From contig JAJDAO010000030.1 in assembly GCA_029261835.1 (NCBI GenBank), positions 85,308 through 133,893 on the forward strand: a stretch of DNA of 48,586 nucleotides. The letters are read 5' to 3'. Every line of letters begins with the position of its first letter. The first letter of the stretch is position 1. The translations under genes were made by a program, and so were the position numbers. Below the pieces are notes generated by a model. That model was not told the DNA's origin, searched no databases, and saw nothing but the letters and a program-made list of their open reading frames with translations. The DNA is from Deltaproteobacteria bacterium (GTDB taxonomy: Bacteria; Myxococcota_A; UBA9160; UBA4427). This document shows, piece after piece, positions 26,154 to 36,388 of this stretch.

Positions 26154-27085
26154 CACCCCCGCTCCACAGCGGAGCGACGCCCCGCGATCAGGTATAGAAG
26201 TGCCATGCGCAACGCGACACCGTTTCGAACCTGGTCCAGAACCACACTCGGCCTCTGATCCGCGAGGTCGTGCGAGAGCTCGACGCCCCGATTCACGGGT
26301 CCTGGATGCATGACGATGGCGTCCGGCCTCGCGTAGCGCAGCTTGACGCGGTCGAGCCCAAACGTGGCCGAATACTCGCGAACGCTCGGGAAGCAGGCCC
26401 CGGCGATTCGCTCGTTCTGGATGCGCAGCGCCATCACGACATCGGCCCCGTCCAGCGCCTCGCGCAGGGAGGTGTAGGCCTTGACGCCGAGCGCCTCCAC
26501 GCGCGCCGGCAGCATGGTGGGCGGCCCCGCCACGCGGACCTCCGCGCCGAGCTTGGTGAATCCGTAGATGTTCGAACGGGCCACCCGCGAGTGGGCGATG
26601 TCTCCGATGATCGCGACCGTCAGCCCCTCGATCCGACCCTTCTCCTGGCTGACGGTCAGCATGTCGAGCAGCGCCTGGCTGGGGTGTTCGTGAGCGCCGT
26701 CGCCAGCATTGATGACCGGCGCCTCGAGGACGTCCGCCAGGCGCTGGGGCACGCCCGCCACCTTGTGACGCACGATCACGGCATCGGGATCCATCGCATC
26801 GATGGTTTTGCCGGTGTCGAGCAGACTCTCGGCCTTGGTCAAGCTGGACGAGGAGGCGGAGAAGTTCACCACGTCGGCAGACAACCGTTTGCCGGCGATT
26901 TCGAAGCTCGTCTGCGTGCGGGTCGACGGCTCGAAGAAGAGGTTGACGAGTGTGTGTCCGCGCAGCGTGGGGACCTTCTTGACCTCTCGGGCCCCGATCT
27001 CTTGCATGCGCTCCGCGGTCTCGAGGATCAGCTCGATTTGCTCACGCTCCAGATTCTCGATGCCCAGCAGGTCTTGGCCGATCAT
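26153..27085 (-). CDS. pyrB: Aspartate carbamoyltransferase catalytic subunit
   Basis: Condenses carbamoyl phosphate with aspartate. 310 residues. The carbamoyl-phosphate loop [17 protein letters not shown] is near residues 55-70 and [11 protein letters not shown] carries further binding residues; the aspartate-domain loop lies near [11 protein letters not shown]. The ATG at 27085 overlaps the pyrR stop as ATGA. No pyrI regulatory subunit is present, so this is expected to be a simple catalytic trimer, or to associate with the pyrC product as in some bacteria (the gene order would fit), with control at the level of pyrR. Confidence 0.96.
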   Translation of the reverse strand: MIGQDLLGIENLEREQIELILETAERMQEIGAREVKKVPTLRGHTLVNLFFEPSTRTQTSFEIAGKRLSADVVNFSASSSSLTKAESLLDTGKTIDAMDPDAVIVRHKVAGVPQRLADVLEAPVINAGDGAHEHPSQALLDMLTVSQEKGRIEGLTVAIIGDIAHSRVARSNIYGFTKLGAEVRVAGPPTMLPARVEALGVKAYTSLREALDGADVVMALRIQNERIAGACFPSVREYSATFGLDRVKLRYARPDAIVMHPGPVNRGVELSHDLADQRPSVVLDQVRNGVALRMALLYLIAGRRSAVERG

Positions 27086-27726
27086 GCGCCTCTCTCCATC
27101 TGGCCGGCCCGATGCTCGACTCGCGAGTCGCGCACGCGCCTGGCCTGCACCACCACCTCCAGATCACCCTCGAAGTCGACCTCGCTCCCGCGCAAGACCA
27201 CGGCCTCCCCGGGCTGGGTGGGAATATTCTTGCCCACGTGATCGATCTTGATCGGCAGCTCTCGGTGCCCGCGATCAACGAGCGCCACGACTTTGACGCC
27301 ACTGGGGCGACCGAAGTCCATCAGCGCGTCCATGGCCGCCCGGATCGTCCGCCCCGTGCTGACCACGTCCTCCACGAGCACCACGACGCGAGCGTCCACT
27401 GACGAGGGCATCTCGGTACGACGCAGGCGGGGGCGCATGCCCCGTGTCACGAGATCGTCGCGGTAGAGCGTGGTGTCGAGGATCCCGAGCGGCACCTCGC
27501 ACTCCGACACCTGCGCCAGATTGTCGACCAGCATGCGGGCGAGCGGCACGCCACCGTTGGGAACAGCCACAACGTAGAGCTCGGAGAGATCCGCATTGGA
27601 CTCTACGATCTCGTGGGCGATCCGCATCAAGCAGCGACGGATTCCGAGGTCGTCCAAGACGATTCGTTCCCCGATTGTCTCAGGGGTATCCGCGGACGCT
27701 GAGCTGGGGGGAGCGTCGTTCGCCAC
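27082..27726 (-). CDS. pyrR: PyrR: pyr operon RNA-binding regulator / uracil phosphoribosyltransferase
   Basis: 214 residues from a GTG at 27726, which has AAAGGTG with a 5-nt spacer; the frame stays open to a TTG at 27777, but that would lie in the promoter/leader. Phosphoribosyltransferase fold with the PRPP loop [22 protein letters not shown] and the PyrR signature around [15 protein letters not shown] and [12 protein letters not shown]. PyrR binds a UMP-dependent loop in pyr mRNA and usually also has UPRTase activity. The first gene of the pyr operon, it has a matching RNA loop immediately upstream of its own ribosome site, so autoregulation is likely. The N-terminal ~20 residues are longer than usual. 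Confidence 0.94.
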   Translation of the reverse strand: MANDAPPSSASADTPETIGERIVLDDLGIRRCLMRIAHEIVESNADLSELYVVAVPNGGVPLARMLVDNLAQVSECEVPLGILDTTLYRDDLVTRGMRPRLRRTEMPSSVDARVVVLVEDVVSTGRTIRAAMDALMDFGRPSGVKVVALVDRGHRELPIKIDHVGKNIPTQPGEAVVLRGSEVDFEGDLEVVVQARRVRDSRVEHRAGQMERGA

Positions 27727-27738
27727 TTTCGCACCTTT

Positions 27739-27758
27739 ATCCGACTCTCTGGACGGAC
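27739..27758 (-). promoter_or_regulatory. PyrR-binding RNA stem-loop next to the pyrR ribosome site
   Basis: On the minus strand GTCCG (27758-27754) pairs with CGGAT (27743-27739) around the loop TCCAGAGAGT. UCCAGAGAG matches the PyrR-binding consensus UCCNGNGAG known from Bacillus and mycobacteria. The 3' side of the stem abuts the AAAGGTG Shine-Dalgarno of pyrR. There is no obvious terminator hairpin between this loop and the start codon, which favours translational repression over transcription attenuation. Confidence 0.7.
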
Positions 27759-27787
27759 TTAAAAGGGCCGTGTCCAATGGTGGCGGG

Positions 27788-27815
27788 AGTCTACCGCCTA
27801 CCGGCGACGCGTCAA
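27788..27815 (-). promoter_or_regulatory. Promoter of the pyr operon
   Basis: In the 99-bp gap after lepB, TTGACG (27815-27810) and TAGACT (27793-27788) are spaced by 16 bp on the minus strand. Transcription would begin near 27781, giving a leader of about 55 nt that contains the PyrR loop. Confidence 0.55.
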
Positions 27816-27825
27816 TTGGCCTTTG

Positions 27826-28752
27826 TCAGACGGGAGGAGATACGCGAACGCCTGGGCCGCCGCCGGGGGCGATGTCGCGCTCGGCGCTCTCGGACAGCGC
27901 CGGAGTCTCGCACCGCACGCGCTTCATGACGCGGTTCCAGCGTTTCTCGGCCGACCACCAGTTGCGCGGGTCAAAGAACTGCAGCGCGTTGCCATTGACG
28001 TTCCACGACCAGTAGAGAATGAACGCCGGTCCCTTGAGCTCTTCGAAGCGGACGGTGCCCCACTTGCGGCTGTCGTTCGAGTAGTCCCGGTTGTCCCCCA
28101 TCAGGAAGTAGCGCCCTTCGGGCACCACGAAGCTGGGCTTCTCCAGGCCCCGGAAATGGGGATCGTCGAGCACGGCGTGGGCACAGCCGATCAGATTCTC
28201 GGTACGGATCTGCAAACTGCGCCCCACCTCGTCGGTGTGAGTTCTTCCCGTCTTCCTCTGCAGAACCGACTCACCATTGACGGTGACCTGACCGTTCTCC
28301 ACGGAGATCCGATCTCCGGGAAGTCCCACGATCCGCTTGACGAAGTCGTCCCGCGGCAGGTCCGGGTGGCTGTCGACGGGCACGATCTGCGGGACGCGCT
28401 TGCCGTCACCTCGGGCCACCTCGAACACCACTACGTCGCCACGTCGAGGCTCGCGCAGGCCCGGCAGGCGAATGGTGGTGAACGGGACCCTCGGCCCGTA
28501 GAGGAACTTGTTGACGAACAGGTGGTCGCCGATCAGAAGCGTCGGGAGCATCGAGCCCGAGGGGATGCGGAAGGGCTCGACAATGAAGGCCCGAATCGCC
28601 AGCGCAATCGCCACCGCGATCACGAGCGTGCCCACCTGCTCCCAGATCGCCGCCAGGCCACCGCGGCGGGTGCCCCCCCCGTTGGCGGCTGATTGCCCTG
28701 CCGCCCCGCCCTCCTGAGCCTCCTTGGCCCTGTCAGATCCAAACCTACTCAT
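27826..28752 (-). CDS. lepB: Signal peptidase I
   Basis: Membrane serine protease (308 residues) that removes signal peptides from exported proteins at the periplasmic face. One transmembrane helix ([17 protein letters not shown]) follows a ~35-residue Gly-rich cytoplasmic tail. The catalytic Ser is in [14 protein letters not shown], the general-base Lys in [13 protein letters not shown], and box E is [15 protein letters not shown]. The ATG overlaps the lepA stop as ATGA, so it is coupled to lepA, the common lepA-lepB arrangement. The insert between the Lys and box E is long, as in Gram-negative LepB. Secreted products here such as the pentapeptide-repeat protein would be substrates. Confidence 0.96.
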   Translation of the reverse strand: MSRFGSDRAKEAQEGGAAGQSAANGGGTRRGGLAAIWEQVGTLVIAVAIALAIRAFIVEPFRIPSGSMLPTLLIGDHLFVNKFLYGPRVPFTTIRLPGLREPRRGDVVVFEVARGDGKRVPQIVPVDSHPDLPRDDFVKRIVGLPGDRISVENGQVTVNGESVLQRKTGRTHTDEVGRSLQIRTENLIGCAHAVLDDPHFRGLEKPSFVVPEGRYFLMGDNRDYSNDSRKWGTVRFEELKGPAFILYWSWNVNGNALQFFDPRNWWSAEKRWNRVMKRVRCETPALSESAERDIAPGGGPGVRVSPPV

Positions 28753-30557
28753 TCGTCTCCGAGCTTGAGCGCAGCGAGGAAAGCCTCCTGGGGGATCTCC
28801 ACCGACCCCACCATCTTCATGCGCTTCTTGCCCGCCTTCTGCTTCTCCAAGAGCTTGCGCTTGCGAGTGATGTCACCACCGTAGCACTTCGCCAGCACGT
28901 TCTTCCTCAACGCTCTGACAGTGGTGCGGGCGATGATCCGGGCGCCGATCGCGGCCTGGATCGCCACCGGAAACTGCTGCCGCGGGATGAACTCCTTGAG
29001 CTTGCGTGCGAGTTCGGCGCCGCGACTCTGAGCGTTGTCCCTGTGCACGATGAGCGACAGCGCATCCACGCTATCGCCGTTCACCAATACGTCGAGCTTG
29101 ACCAGCGAGGAGGGGCGAAATCCCTCTAGATCGTAGTCGAACGAGCCGTAGCCCCGGGTCGCGCTCTTCAGCCGATCGTGGAAATCCGTCACGACCTCGT
29201 TGAGCGGTAGCTCATAGCGAACCTGGACGCGATCGCCGTGAACCACCAAGTCCTTCTGCACGCCCCGCCGATCTTGGCAGAGTCGAATCACGGCCCCCAG
29301 ATACTCCGACGGAACATGCACGGTGGCGCTGATGATCGGCTCCTCGATACGCTCGATCTCCGTCGAATCCGGCAGCGCCGCCGGGCTCTCGATCTCGAAG
29401 GGCTCGCCGCACTTGGGCACAACGCGGTACCGCACGGTGGGCGCAGTCGTGATGAGGTTGAGACCGTACTCTCGTTCGAGCCGCTCCTGGATGATCTCAC
29501 CGTGCAGGAAGCCCAGGAAGCCGCAGCGATAGCCGAAGCCCAAGGCGGCGCTGGTCTCCGGCTCGTATCCGAAGGAGGAATCATTGAGCTTGAGCTTCTC
29601 GAGCGCCGCCTTGAGATCCTCGTAGTCCTCTGCCTCCACCGGGTAGAGGCCGGCGAAGACCATCGGCTTGACTTCTTGAAAGCCCGGCAGGGCCTCGCTC
29701 GCGGGCCTGGATTGCACCGTAATCGTGTCACCGATCTGCACATCCGAGAGCGTCTTGATACCCGCCACGACCATTCCGACCTCGCCGACGCCGAGCCTCT
29801 CGACGCGCCGTGGTACCGGATCGATGACGTTGAGCTGGTTGATCTCGTGCTCACCGCCCGAGATCATCAGTCGAATCCGATCTCGTCGCTGGAGCTGCCC
29901 GTCCACGATGCGAACGAGCATCACGACTCCGACATAAGAATCGAACCAGGAGTCGAACACCAGAGCGCGGGTCGGCGCCTCCGGCTCTCCGACCGGCGGC
30001 GAGATGCGGTCCACGATGACCTGAAGCAGCTCAGCCACCCCCTGCCCGGACTTGGCCGATACCGGAATCACGTCACTGGCGTCCAGCCCCACGACGTCCT
30101 CGATCTCCTGCGCCACACGATCCGGATCCGCCGAGGGCAAGTCGATCTTGTTGACTACGGGAATGATCTCGAGGTTCGACTCGAGCGCCAGATACGCGTT
30201 CGCCAGCGTCTGGGCCTCAATGCCCTGGGCCGCATCGACCACCAGGAGGGCTCCCTCGCAGGCCGAGAGCGCCCTCGACACCTCGTAGGAGAAGTCCACG
30301 TGACCCGGCGTGTCGATCAGATTGAGGATGTAGATCTCACCGTCCGCAGCGGTAAAGCGCATGCGCGCGGTCTGTGCCTTGATGGTGATGCCGCGCTCGC
30401 GTTCGAGATCCATGTTGTCGAGAAACTGATCCTGCCGGTCGCGCCCCGAGACCATGCCGGTCAGCTCGAGCAATCGATCGGCGATTGTGCTCTTGCCGTG
30501 GTCGATGTGGGCCACGATGCAGAAGTTGCGGATGCGTTCCGGGTCGACCCGCGTCAT
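28749..30557 (-). CDS. lepA: Elongation factor 4 (LepA)
   Basis: Ribosome-associated GTPase (602 residues) that acts in translation and ribosome biogenesis. The G domain has [10 protein letters not shown] (P-loop), [12 protein letters not shown] (switch), DTPGHVDF and [12 protein letters not shown]-like domains follow, and the LepA-specific C-terminal domain contains [19 protein letters not shown]. The start at 30557 ([12 protein letters not shown]) overlaps the rfbD stop as TGATG; the frame is open to 30782 but that part lies antisense-free inside rfbD and is not LepA-like. Co-transcribed with lepB downstream. Confidence 0.97.
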   Translation of the reverse strand: MTRVDPERIRNFCIVAHIDHGKSTIADRLLELTGMVSGRDRQDQFLDNMDLERERGITIKAQTARMRFTAADGEIYILNLIDTPGHVDFSYEVSRALSACEGALLVVDAAQGIEAQTLANAYLALESNLEIIPVVNKIDLPSADPDRVAQEIEDVVGLDASDVIPVSAKSGQGVAELLQVIVDRISPPVGEPEAPTRALVFDSWFDSYVGVVMLVRIVDGQLQRRDRIRLMISGGEHEINQLNVIDPVPRRVERLGVGEVGMVVAGIKTLSDVQIGDTITVQSRPASEALPGFQEVKPMVFAGLYPVEAEDYEDLKAALEKLKLNDSSFGYEPETSAALGFGYRCGFLGFLHGEIIQERLEREYGLNLITTAPTVRYRVVPKCGEPFEIESPAALPDSTEIERIEEPIISATVHVPSEYLGAVIRLCQDRRGVQKDLVVHGDRVQVRYELPLNEVVTDFHDRLKSATRGYGSFDYDLEGFRPSSLVKLDVLVNGDSVDALSLIVHRDNAQSRGAELARKLKEFIPRQQFPVAIQAAIGARIIARTTVRALRKNVLAKCYGGDITRKRKLLEKQKAGKKRMKMVGSVEIPQEAFLAALKLGDE

Positions 30558-31483
30558 CACACGCCTTCCGCTGTCGCGCCACGCGGGCGCGAAGTGAGAT
30601 AGCTGGCTAGCGCTTCCCGCCATGGGCGCAGGCGAACACCGAGGCGTGCCGCCCGGCCGCAGTCCAGAACCGAGTACCTCGGCCGCTCCGCGGGGAGATC
30701 GAGATCCTGAGTACCGAGCCTCTCGATCGCGAGATCGGCGTATCCCGCAAGATCCAAGATCGCCCGGGCGAATTCCCACCACGTCACAGAACCGCTGTTA
30801 CACAAGTGAAAGATCCCCCGCACGTCCTCCCCATCGGCCGAATCCCGCCGCAACGAGAGGGTGGCGAGGTCGCGAATCGCGTCCGCCAGATCCGCCGCGT
30901 AGGTCGGGCATCCCCGCTGGTCATCCACCACGGCGAGCGGCCCCTCGATCGTGCCAGATCGACGGCGCTCGAGCTGCCGCAAGATCGACTCGACGAAGTT
31001 CTTCCCGGGGCCAAAGACCCAGCTCGTGCGGACTATGAGCGAGTCGGGCAGCACCTCCAGAACTCGCCGTTCACCTTCGGCCTTGCTCTGTCCGTAGACG
31101 CAGCGCGGTCGCATCGGTATCTGCTCGCAATAGGGCTCCCGAGCACGACCGTCGAAGACGTAGTCGGTCGAGACGTGTACGAAACGCACGCCGACGTCGC
31201 GGCAGCGCTCCGCCAGCAGGCCCGGACCCAGCGCATTGACGCGGAAGGCCAGCTCGCTCTCGGACTCGCACCGGTCCACGGCTGTGAACGCCGCGGCATT
31301 CACGAGCACGTCCGGAACCCCGCCGTCCACATCGTCGAATACACGGGCGACCGCCCGCGCGTCCGCGACATCGAAATCGGCGTGGCTTGTCGCCCGCAGA
31401 AGATCTTCGGCCGGATCAGCCGCCAGGCCCGCCGCCAAGCAGCTGCCAAGCTGGCCGTCTCTTCCGGTCACCAGCCAGCGCAT
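30557..31483 (-). CDS. rfbD: dTDP-4-dehydrorhamnose reductase
   Basis: Last step of dTDP-L-rhamnose synthesis for O-antigen or other surface glycans. 308 residues, extended SDR fold. The NADPH motif is TGRDGQLGS at the N-terminus; [17 protein letters not shown] and the catalytic YGQSK (Tyr-X3-Lys) follow, then [13 protein letters not shown]. Synonym rmlD. The other rml genes are not adjacent, which is unusual, since they normally cluster. The gene overlaps lepA by one base and is preceded by GGAG 10 nt before the ATG. A related SDR reductase activity cannot be excluded, but motif order fits RfbD. Confidence 0.9.
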   Translation of the reverse strand: MRWLVTGRDGQLGSCLAAGLAADPAEDLLRATSHADFDVADARAVARVFDDVDGGVPDVLVNAAAFTAVDRCESESELAFRVNALGPGLLAERCRDVGVRFVHVSTDYVFDGRAREPYCEQIPMRPRCVYGQSKAEGERRVLEVLPDSLIVRTSWVFGPGKNFVESILRQLERRRSGTIEGPLAVVDDQRGCPTYAADLADAIRDLATLSLRRDSADGEDVRGIFHLCNSGSVTWWEFARAILDLAGYADLAIERLGTQDLDLPAERPRYSVLDCGRAARLGVRLRPWREALASYLTSRPRGATAEGV

Positions 31484-31544
31484 CGTCGCTCGATCTCCAG
31501 TCCCATCGGTGCCGCCGCAGTCGACCCCGAAGGCATGCGCGCGC

Positions 31545-32108
31545 TCAGCGCCCCGGCTCCGACAGCACCCAAGTGGGTAGCCGCTCCGCGGTCTTCAGCT
31601 GCCGTGCCACGCGCTCCGCTTCGTCTCTGCCGCCAACCGGCCCGACTCTCACGCGCCAGCGATTGTCCGTCTCGGGGGGTAGCACGAGCACCGCATACCC
31701 TCGGTCGCGAAGCCGCGTTGCCAACCGCTCGGCCGACTCGTTCTCAGCAAACGCACCGACTTGAATCGCGTAGCTCTCTGCCGCCGCAGACTTCGCGGGC
31801 GCCGAGACCGGCGGAGCTGACGACCGCGCGCTTTCTCCACTCGGGCGGCCTTCACTCTCCCGGGCAGTTCCAGCGGCAGCCGCCTGACCACGACTCGGCT
31901 TGGCAGACACGGGGGCTGTATCGGAAGCCCACGCGATCTCCTCGCTGCGACCCGCCACGTGCCCCACGATGAGCTCGGGCTCCTCCGACACGACCCCGAC
32001 GATCAGACCGAGCAAGAAGCCCCCGCTCGTCAGCACCGCAACCCCGAGCAGAGCACTGAACCAGCTCTGCCCTCTGGCTCGTCCGCGACTTGAGCGATCC
32101 GATCCCAT
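31545..32108 (-). CDS. SPOR-domain membrane protein
   Basis: 187 residues. One N-terminal transmembrane helix (SALLGVAVLTSGGFLLGLIVGVV) after a short basic cytoplasmic tail is followed by an Ala/Ser/Pro-rich periplasmic linker and a C-terminal SPOR domain (YAIQVGAFAENESAERLATRL then VRVGPVGGRDEAERV). SPOR domains bind denuded peptidoglycan at division sites, and the arrangement resembles FtsN/DedD-like division proteins. The ATG overlaps the argS stop (TAATG), an association seen in many proteobacteria. It may work with the ftsB-like gene upstream of argS in septation, which is inference. Confidence 0.88.
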   Translation of the reverse strand: MGSDRSSRGRARGQSWFSALLGVAVLTSGGFLLGLIVGVVSEEPELIVGHVAGRSEEIAWASDTAPVSAKPSRGQAAAAGTARESEGRPSGESARSSAPPVSAPAKSAAAESYAIQVGAFAENESAERLATRLRDRGYAVLVLPPETDNRWRVRVGPVGGRDEAERVARQLKTAERLPTWVLSEPGR

Positions 32109-33841
32109 TACATCCGCTCCGGCGCCGCAATGCCCAGGAGATCCAGGCCGCTTCTCAAGACGTGGCGCACAGCGAGGACGAGGCCCAGACGGGCGGCACT
32201 CAGCCCCTCGTCCTCAGACAATACACGGTGCTGCTGGCCGTCCTGCAGATACGGGTTCCAGAGGCCGGCCAAATCCCGCAGATAATAGGCGACGTGGTGA
32301 GGCTCGCGGATCTCCGTCGCGCGCCGCACCATCTCCGGAAACTCGCCGAGCTTCTTCACCAACTCGATCTCAGTCGAAAGCACCAGGCGCCCCGGATCGA
32401 AGCCATCATGCCCGGGCATGGCGACATCGGCCGCCTTGGCCTTGCGCTCGATGCCATAGGTTCTGGCATGGGCATACTGAACATAGAATGCCGGGTTCTT
32501 GCGCCAATTGCGGTCTTTCGCGAGATCGAGATCGAAGTCGAGATGGCCCTCAGGCTTCCGCTCGATCATGAAGAAACGAAATACGTCGGTTCCGACGTCT
32601 GAAACCAATTCATCCACCGTTACGAAGGTCGCGAGACGGGTCGACTGCTTCACCCTTTCGTTCTTCTCGCTGATCGTGACGAATTGGTGCATCACCAGCT
32701 CGATGCGATCCATCTCGTAGCCCAGCGCCCCGACGGCGTGCCGGACGAAGGGGAATTGTTCGATGTGATCCGCTCCCTGTACGTCCACCACGAGATCGAA
32801 GCCCCGTCGGAGCTTCTCCCGGTGATAGGCGATGTCCGGCAGCAGATAGGTCGGTTCGCCGCTGCTCTTGATCACCACGCGATCGCGGTCGAGGCCGAGC
32901 TTCTGGGATGCGAGCCAGACCGCGCCCTCCGCTTCGTAGACGAGGCCTTTGGCTCGCAGGTCGGCGATGGTCTCGTCGAGCTTGCCGTCTTCGTAGAGCG
33001 ACCTCTCGTTGAAGTGGACGTCGAAGTGAATGCCAATGGAGTCCAGCGTTCGATTGATATCAGCGAAGATCTCCCGTTGTGCCACCTCGCGGAATTCGCC
33101 ATCCCCGGGCTCGTCGATCAGCGCCTCGCCCCGCTCGTCGACCAGCCTGCAGGCGATGTCGCGGATGTAGTCGCCCTGATAGCCATCGCGTGGAAAGACA
33201 ACCGGCAGGCCGTCGATCTGCTCCGGCCACTCGACAGCCGAATCCTTGAGGAGTGCCTCGCTCGGGGTAGCGGCCTTGCCGAGCACCTCCAGATAGCGCG
33301 CCTTCACCGACTCGCCGAGCACGCGCATCTGGCGCCCGCCGTCGTTGAAGTAGTACTCGCGGGTTACGTCGAAGCCGCAGTAATCGAACAGCCGGGCGAT
33401 GCAGTCCCCGAGTATGGCCTGGCGTCCGTGGCCGCTGCTCAGTGGACCGGTGGGGTTCGCCGACACGAACTCCACTTGAACTCGTCGCCCCTGACCGAAG
33501 TCACAGCGACCATAGGCGGGTCCCGCCCGAACGATGGAAGGCACCAGGCCCTGCCAGCTCTCCGGACGACAGCGCAGATTGATGAAACCGGGGCCCGCTA
33601 CCTCGCCGTGCTCGAGCAGTCCACCCGCATCGCCCAGTCGCTCCAGCAGCTGCTCAGCGATCGCGCGCGGTGCGCGGCGCAGGCGCCTGGCCAAGAGCAT
33701 CGCGGCGTTGCAGGAAAAGTCGCCGTGTCCGGCCTGGCGCGGAACTTCGAGCGTGTAGTCCGGCGCCGCCGCCTCATCGCCAGCCGCCGCCAGCAATTCG
33801 CTGAGCGCCGCGTCGATATGGTGAGCGAGTTGGTCCTTCAT
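32108..33841 (-). CDS. argS: Arginyl-tRNA synthetase
   Basis: Class I aminoacyl-tRNA synthetase, 577 residues. The ArgS-specific N-terminal domain is followed by the HIGH-equivalent VSANPTGPLSSGHGR. The next blocks are YFNDGGRQM, the Asp/Arg-rich region around DYIRDIA, and the catalytic core to VQGADHIEQFPFV. The KMSK position reads KQSTRLATFVTVDEL, the non-canonical form usual in ArgS. The C-terminal anticodon-binding helical domain contains NPAFYVQYAHARTYGIE and ends near VLRSGLDLLGIAAPERM. It starts at 33841 after a 111-bp gap that shows no clear promoter and is followed directly by the SPOR gene. Confidence 0.97.
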   Translation of the reverse strand: MKDQLAHHIDAALSELLAAAGDEAAAPDYTLEVPRQAGHGDFSCNAAMLLARRLRRAPRAIAEQLLERLGDAGGLLEHGEVAGPGFINLRCRPESWQGLVPSIVRAGPAYGRCDFGQGRRVQVEFVSANPTGPLSSGHGRQAILGDCIARLFDYCGFDVTREYYFNDGGRQMRVLGESVKARYLEVLGKAATPSEALLKDSAVEWPEQIDGLPVVFPRDGYQGDYIRDIACRLVDERGEALIDEPGDGEFREVAQREIFADINRTLDSIGIHFDVHFNERSLYEDGKLDETIADLRAKGLVYEAEGAVWLASQKLGLDRDRVVIKSSGEPTYLLPDIAYHREKLRRGFDLVVDVQGADHIEQFPFVRHAVGALGYEMDRIELVMHQFVTISEKNERVKQSTRLATFVTVDELVSDVGTDVFRFFMIERKPEGHLDFDLDLAKDRNWRKNPAFYVQYAHARTYGIERKAKAADVAMPGHDGFDPGRLVLSTEIELVKKLGEFPEMVRRATEIREPHHVAYYLRDLAGLWNPYLQDGQQHRVLSEDEGLSAARLGLVLAVRHVLRSGLDLLGIAAPERM

Positions 33842-33952
33842 CGTTCCTTCGCGGCGCCAGCAATTGCCGTCTGCTGCTGGACGCCGGAGTCGGGCTGCCG
33901 CCCCCGTCCTCTCCGCAGCACGCTGGCCTGGATGACTTATGAATAATCCGGC

Positions 33953-34246
33953 CTAGTAAAAATCACGAGCATCGTCGCCATTCTCGAAACGCACGACGGT
34001 CTCGCCGGGGCGAGCCAACTCCAGATCCTCGCGAATCGCCCGCTCGATCGCGAAGGAATCGTGCTCGAGCGCGGCGATTTCGATGCGGAGCGCTGCGATC
34101 TGCTCCGAAAGCGCGTCGGTACGCGTCCTCGCCACAGCCAGCTCCGAACGCAGCCGCAGCCAACCGGGCAGCCCGGATTCCCGATCGAAGACGGCCAGCG
34201 CGAACACCAACGCTATCGCCGCCCAAACGAACCTGCGCGCTCTCAC
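33953..34246 (-). CDS. ftsB: FtsB/DivIC-like septum formation initiator
   Basis: 97-residue bitopic membrane protein: one N-terminal helix (FVWAAIALVFALAVFD), then a coiled coil (SELAVARTRTDALSEQIAALRIEIAALEHD, leucine/alanine heptads; cited only as a region) and the conserved tail IREDLELARPGETVVRF. This is the pattern of FtsB/DivIC, which joins FtsL and FtsQ in the divisome. It lies 111 bp upstream of argS and 88 bp downstream of the tlpA-like gene. The symbol rests on architecture and tail motif, not on strong residue identity. Confidence 0.85.
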   Translation of the reverse strand: MRARRFVWAAIALVFALAVFDRESGLPGWLRLRSELAVARTRTDALSEQIAALRIEIAALEHDSFAIERAIREDLELARPGETVVRFENGDDARDFY

Positions 34247-34334
34247 CCACCCCCCCGTGGACGACGTATCTTTGCGCCAAGCTTACCGAAATCCGCCCGC
34301 TCCGCCCGCTCGGAGTGCCCTTGCGGGCCCCGCC

Positions 34335-34892
34335 TCAGCGTATCAGGCGCCGCAGGCGCGATACGTAGTCGGGGTGGTCCCATTCCCGGGGCCCGACGTA
34401 GCGCTCGATGATGTACCCGTCCGGATCGAGCAGGACCGATTCTGGAAACCCGGTGGTTTGATAGTGGCGCGCGCTCTGCTGGCGCGGGTCCAGCAGAATC
34501 GGAAAGCTGAGCTGCATACGCTGCTGGAAGCGCTCCACATCGGCGCGGTTCTCGTCCATCGCGATCGCGACCAGCTCGAAGCCCTCGGGATGCAGCTCTC
34601 GGTAGAGCCGCTCCATCGCCGGCATCTCCTCCTCGCAGGGCTTGCACCAAGTCGCCCAGAAATTGATCATCGCAACCCGGCCCTGGAGATCCTTCAGCGC
34701 GAGGTTTCCATCGCCCGAGAGCTTCGGCAGATCAAAGGGCGGCGCCGAATCCCCTCTCGAGAGCGGCGGCGCGACCTCCTCGCCGAGCAGGATCAGCGCG
34801 AGCCCCGCGAACACCACGGCGGCAGCCACAACCCAGCCCACGGCGCTCGAGCCGGGTTCCCGCTCCTCAGGTGTGGTGTTCTCGGTCGACAT
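34335..34892 (-). CDS. TlpA/ResA-like membrane-anchored thioredoxin
   Basis: 185 residues. One N-terminal membrane anchor (WVVAAAVVFAGLALILLG) is followed by a periplasmic thioredoxin fold with the redox motif NFWATWCKPCEEEMPAM (WCKPC). The cis-Pro loop is in TTGFPESVLLDPDG. The family reduces disulfides outside the cytoplasm, for instance of apocytochrome c or other exported thiol proteins. No cytochrome maturation genes are next to it. It begins 48 bp after rplQ and may be read through from the ribosomal operon. Confidence 0.92.
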   Translation of the reverse strand: MSTENTTPEEREPGSSAVGWVVAAAVVFAGLALILLGEEVAPPLSRGDSAPPFDLPKLSGDGNLALKDLQGRVAMINFWATWCKPCEEEMPAMERLYRELHPEGFELVAIAMDENRADVERFQQRMQLSFPILLDPRQQSARHYQTTGFPESVLLDPDGYIIERYVGPREWDHPDYVSRLRRLIR

Positions 34893-34940
34893 CTCGCTGC
34901 CCCGGCAAAGACCCGAGCCCCAGCCGGATTCGGCCGCGAG

Positions 34941-35312
34941 CTAATCCGCGTCGCCCTGCCGATCGACGAGCTCGATGATCGACAGCGGCGCGGCATCACC
35001 AACTCGATGCCCAACCTTGACCACTCGCGTGTAGCCGCCTGCACGGCTTCGATAGCGCTCGGCCAGCTCACTGAAGAGCTTCGCCGTGACGCCCTTGCTG
35101 CGAATGACCGAGAGTGCCTGCCGACGCGCATGCAGGTCGCCACGCTTACCGAGCGTAATCATTCGCTCGGCAAGTCCACGCAGCTCCTTGGCCTTGGCGT
35201 CGGTCGTTCGAATGCTCTCGTGCTCCAGAAGGGACGTAACCATGTTCCGAAACAACGCCTTCCGGTGGGAGCTACTTCGCCCGAGCTTTCTTCCGCTTTT
35301 GCGATGCCGCAT
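34941..35312 (-). CDS. rplQ: 50S ribosomal protein L17
   Basis: 123 residues beginning [20 protein letters not shown], the L17 signature, followed by [20 protein letters not shown]. It is the last gene of the alpha operon, 3 bp after rpoA. L17 lines the peptide exit tunnel region of the large subunit. Length and start are typical. Confidence 0.98.
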   Translation of the reverse strand: MRHRKSGRKLGRSSSHRKALFRNMVTSLLEHESIRTTDAKAKELRGLAERMITLGKRGDLHARRQALSVIRSKGVTAKLFSELAERYRSRAGGYTRVVKVGHRVGDAAPLSIIELVDRQGDAD

Positions 35313-35315
35313 GGA

Positions 35316-36344
35316 TCACGCCTCGCGCTGTTCGCGCATCTTCTCGAGTTCCTTGCGCTGGGGCAGGTTCTCGATAGTCATCCCCAAGGAAAGACCCATC
35401 GAAGCGAGCGTCTCCTTGATCTCGTTGAGTGATTTTCGCCCGAAGTTCTTCGTCTTCAGCATCTCCGCCTCGCTCCTCTGAACCAGCTCACCGATGAAGC
35501 GGATGTTCGCGTTCTGCAGGCAGTTCGCGGATCGGACCGAGAGCTCGAGCTCGTCCACCGACTTGAACAGGTTCGGATTCAGCGGGTCCGGCTCTTCGGC
35601 CAGCGGCGTCGGCGCCTCGTCCTGCTCTTCGAAGTTGATGAAGATCGTGAGCTGCTCCTTGAGGATCTTCGCCGCATAGGCCACCGCGTCGGTCGGGTCC
35701 AGCGCACCATCGGTCCACACTTCGAGATTGAGCTTGTCGAAGTCGGTCTCACGTCCGACGCGCGCCGGGGTCACGATGTAGTTGACCCGGCGAATCGGCG
35801 AGAAGACGGAGTCGATCGGAATCGTGCCGATCGGCATCTCCTCGGTCTTGTTCTTGTCGGCCAAGACGTAGCCCTTACCGCTGGAGACGGTTGCTTCCAA
35901 CTCGAACTCCGCCTCTGGACCGAGCGTACAGAGCTTCTGCTCCGGATTCATGATCTCAACGGTCTGGTCATCCGAGACCAGATCGCCCGCTGTCACGATC
36001 CCCGCGCCCAACTTGCGAACGCGCAACAACTTCGGACCCTCCGAATGCATGCGGAGCCGGACCTCTTTGAGATTCAGCACAATGTGGCTCACGTCTTCCA
36101 TCGCACCCGGGATGGTCGAGAATTCGTGAAGAACCCCATTGATCCGGACGCTCGTAATGGCCGCCCCATGTAACGACGACAGGAGAACGCGTCGCAGCGC
36201 GTTCCCAAGCGTTGTGCCAAAGCCTCGCTCTAGCGGCTCACACGAAAAACGGCCATACGTCTGGGAGAGCGTCACCTCTTCCACTTCGAGCCGTCGCGGT
36301 CGAATGAGCGCACGCCAGTTCGCGGCGATCAGTTCCTGCTGCAT
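35316..36344 (-). CDS. rpoA: RNA polymerase alpha subunit
   Basis: 342 residues. The N-terminal assembly domain has [27 protein letters not shown] sequence (residues ~35-57), the dimerisation motif. After a flexible linker rich in Glu/Pro comes the C-terminal domain ([20 protein letters not shown], then [19 protein letters not shown]), which contacts UP elements and activators. It lies between rpsD and rplQ as usual in the alpha operon. Standard length. Confidence 0.98.
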   Translation of the reverse strand: MQQELIAANWRALIRPRRLEVEEVTLSQTYGRFSCEPLERGFGTTLGNALRRVLLSSLHGAAITSVRINGVLHEFSTIPGAMEDVSHIVLNLKEVRLRMHSEGPKLLRVRKLGAGIVTAGDLVSDDQTVEIMNPEQKLCTLGPEAEFELEATVSSGKGYVLADKNKTEEMPIGTIPIDSVFSPIRRVNYIVTPARVGRETDFDKLNLEVWTDGALDPTDAVAYAAKILKEQLTIFINFEEQDEAPTPLAEEPDPLNPNLFKSVDELELSVRSANCLQNANIRFIGELVQRSEAEMLKTKNFGRKSLNEIKETLASMGLSLGMTIENLPQRKELEKMREQREA

Positions 36345-36388
36345 CGGAACCCCCTTGAAATCCTCTTAGAACGAGTCCATCCCACTCG

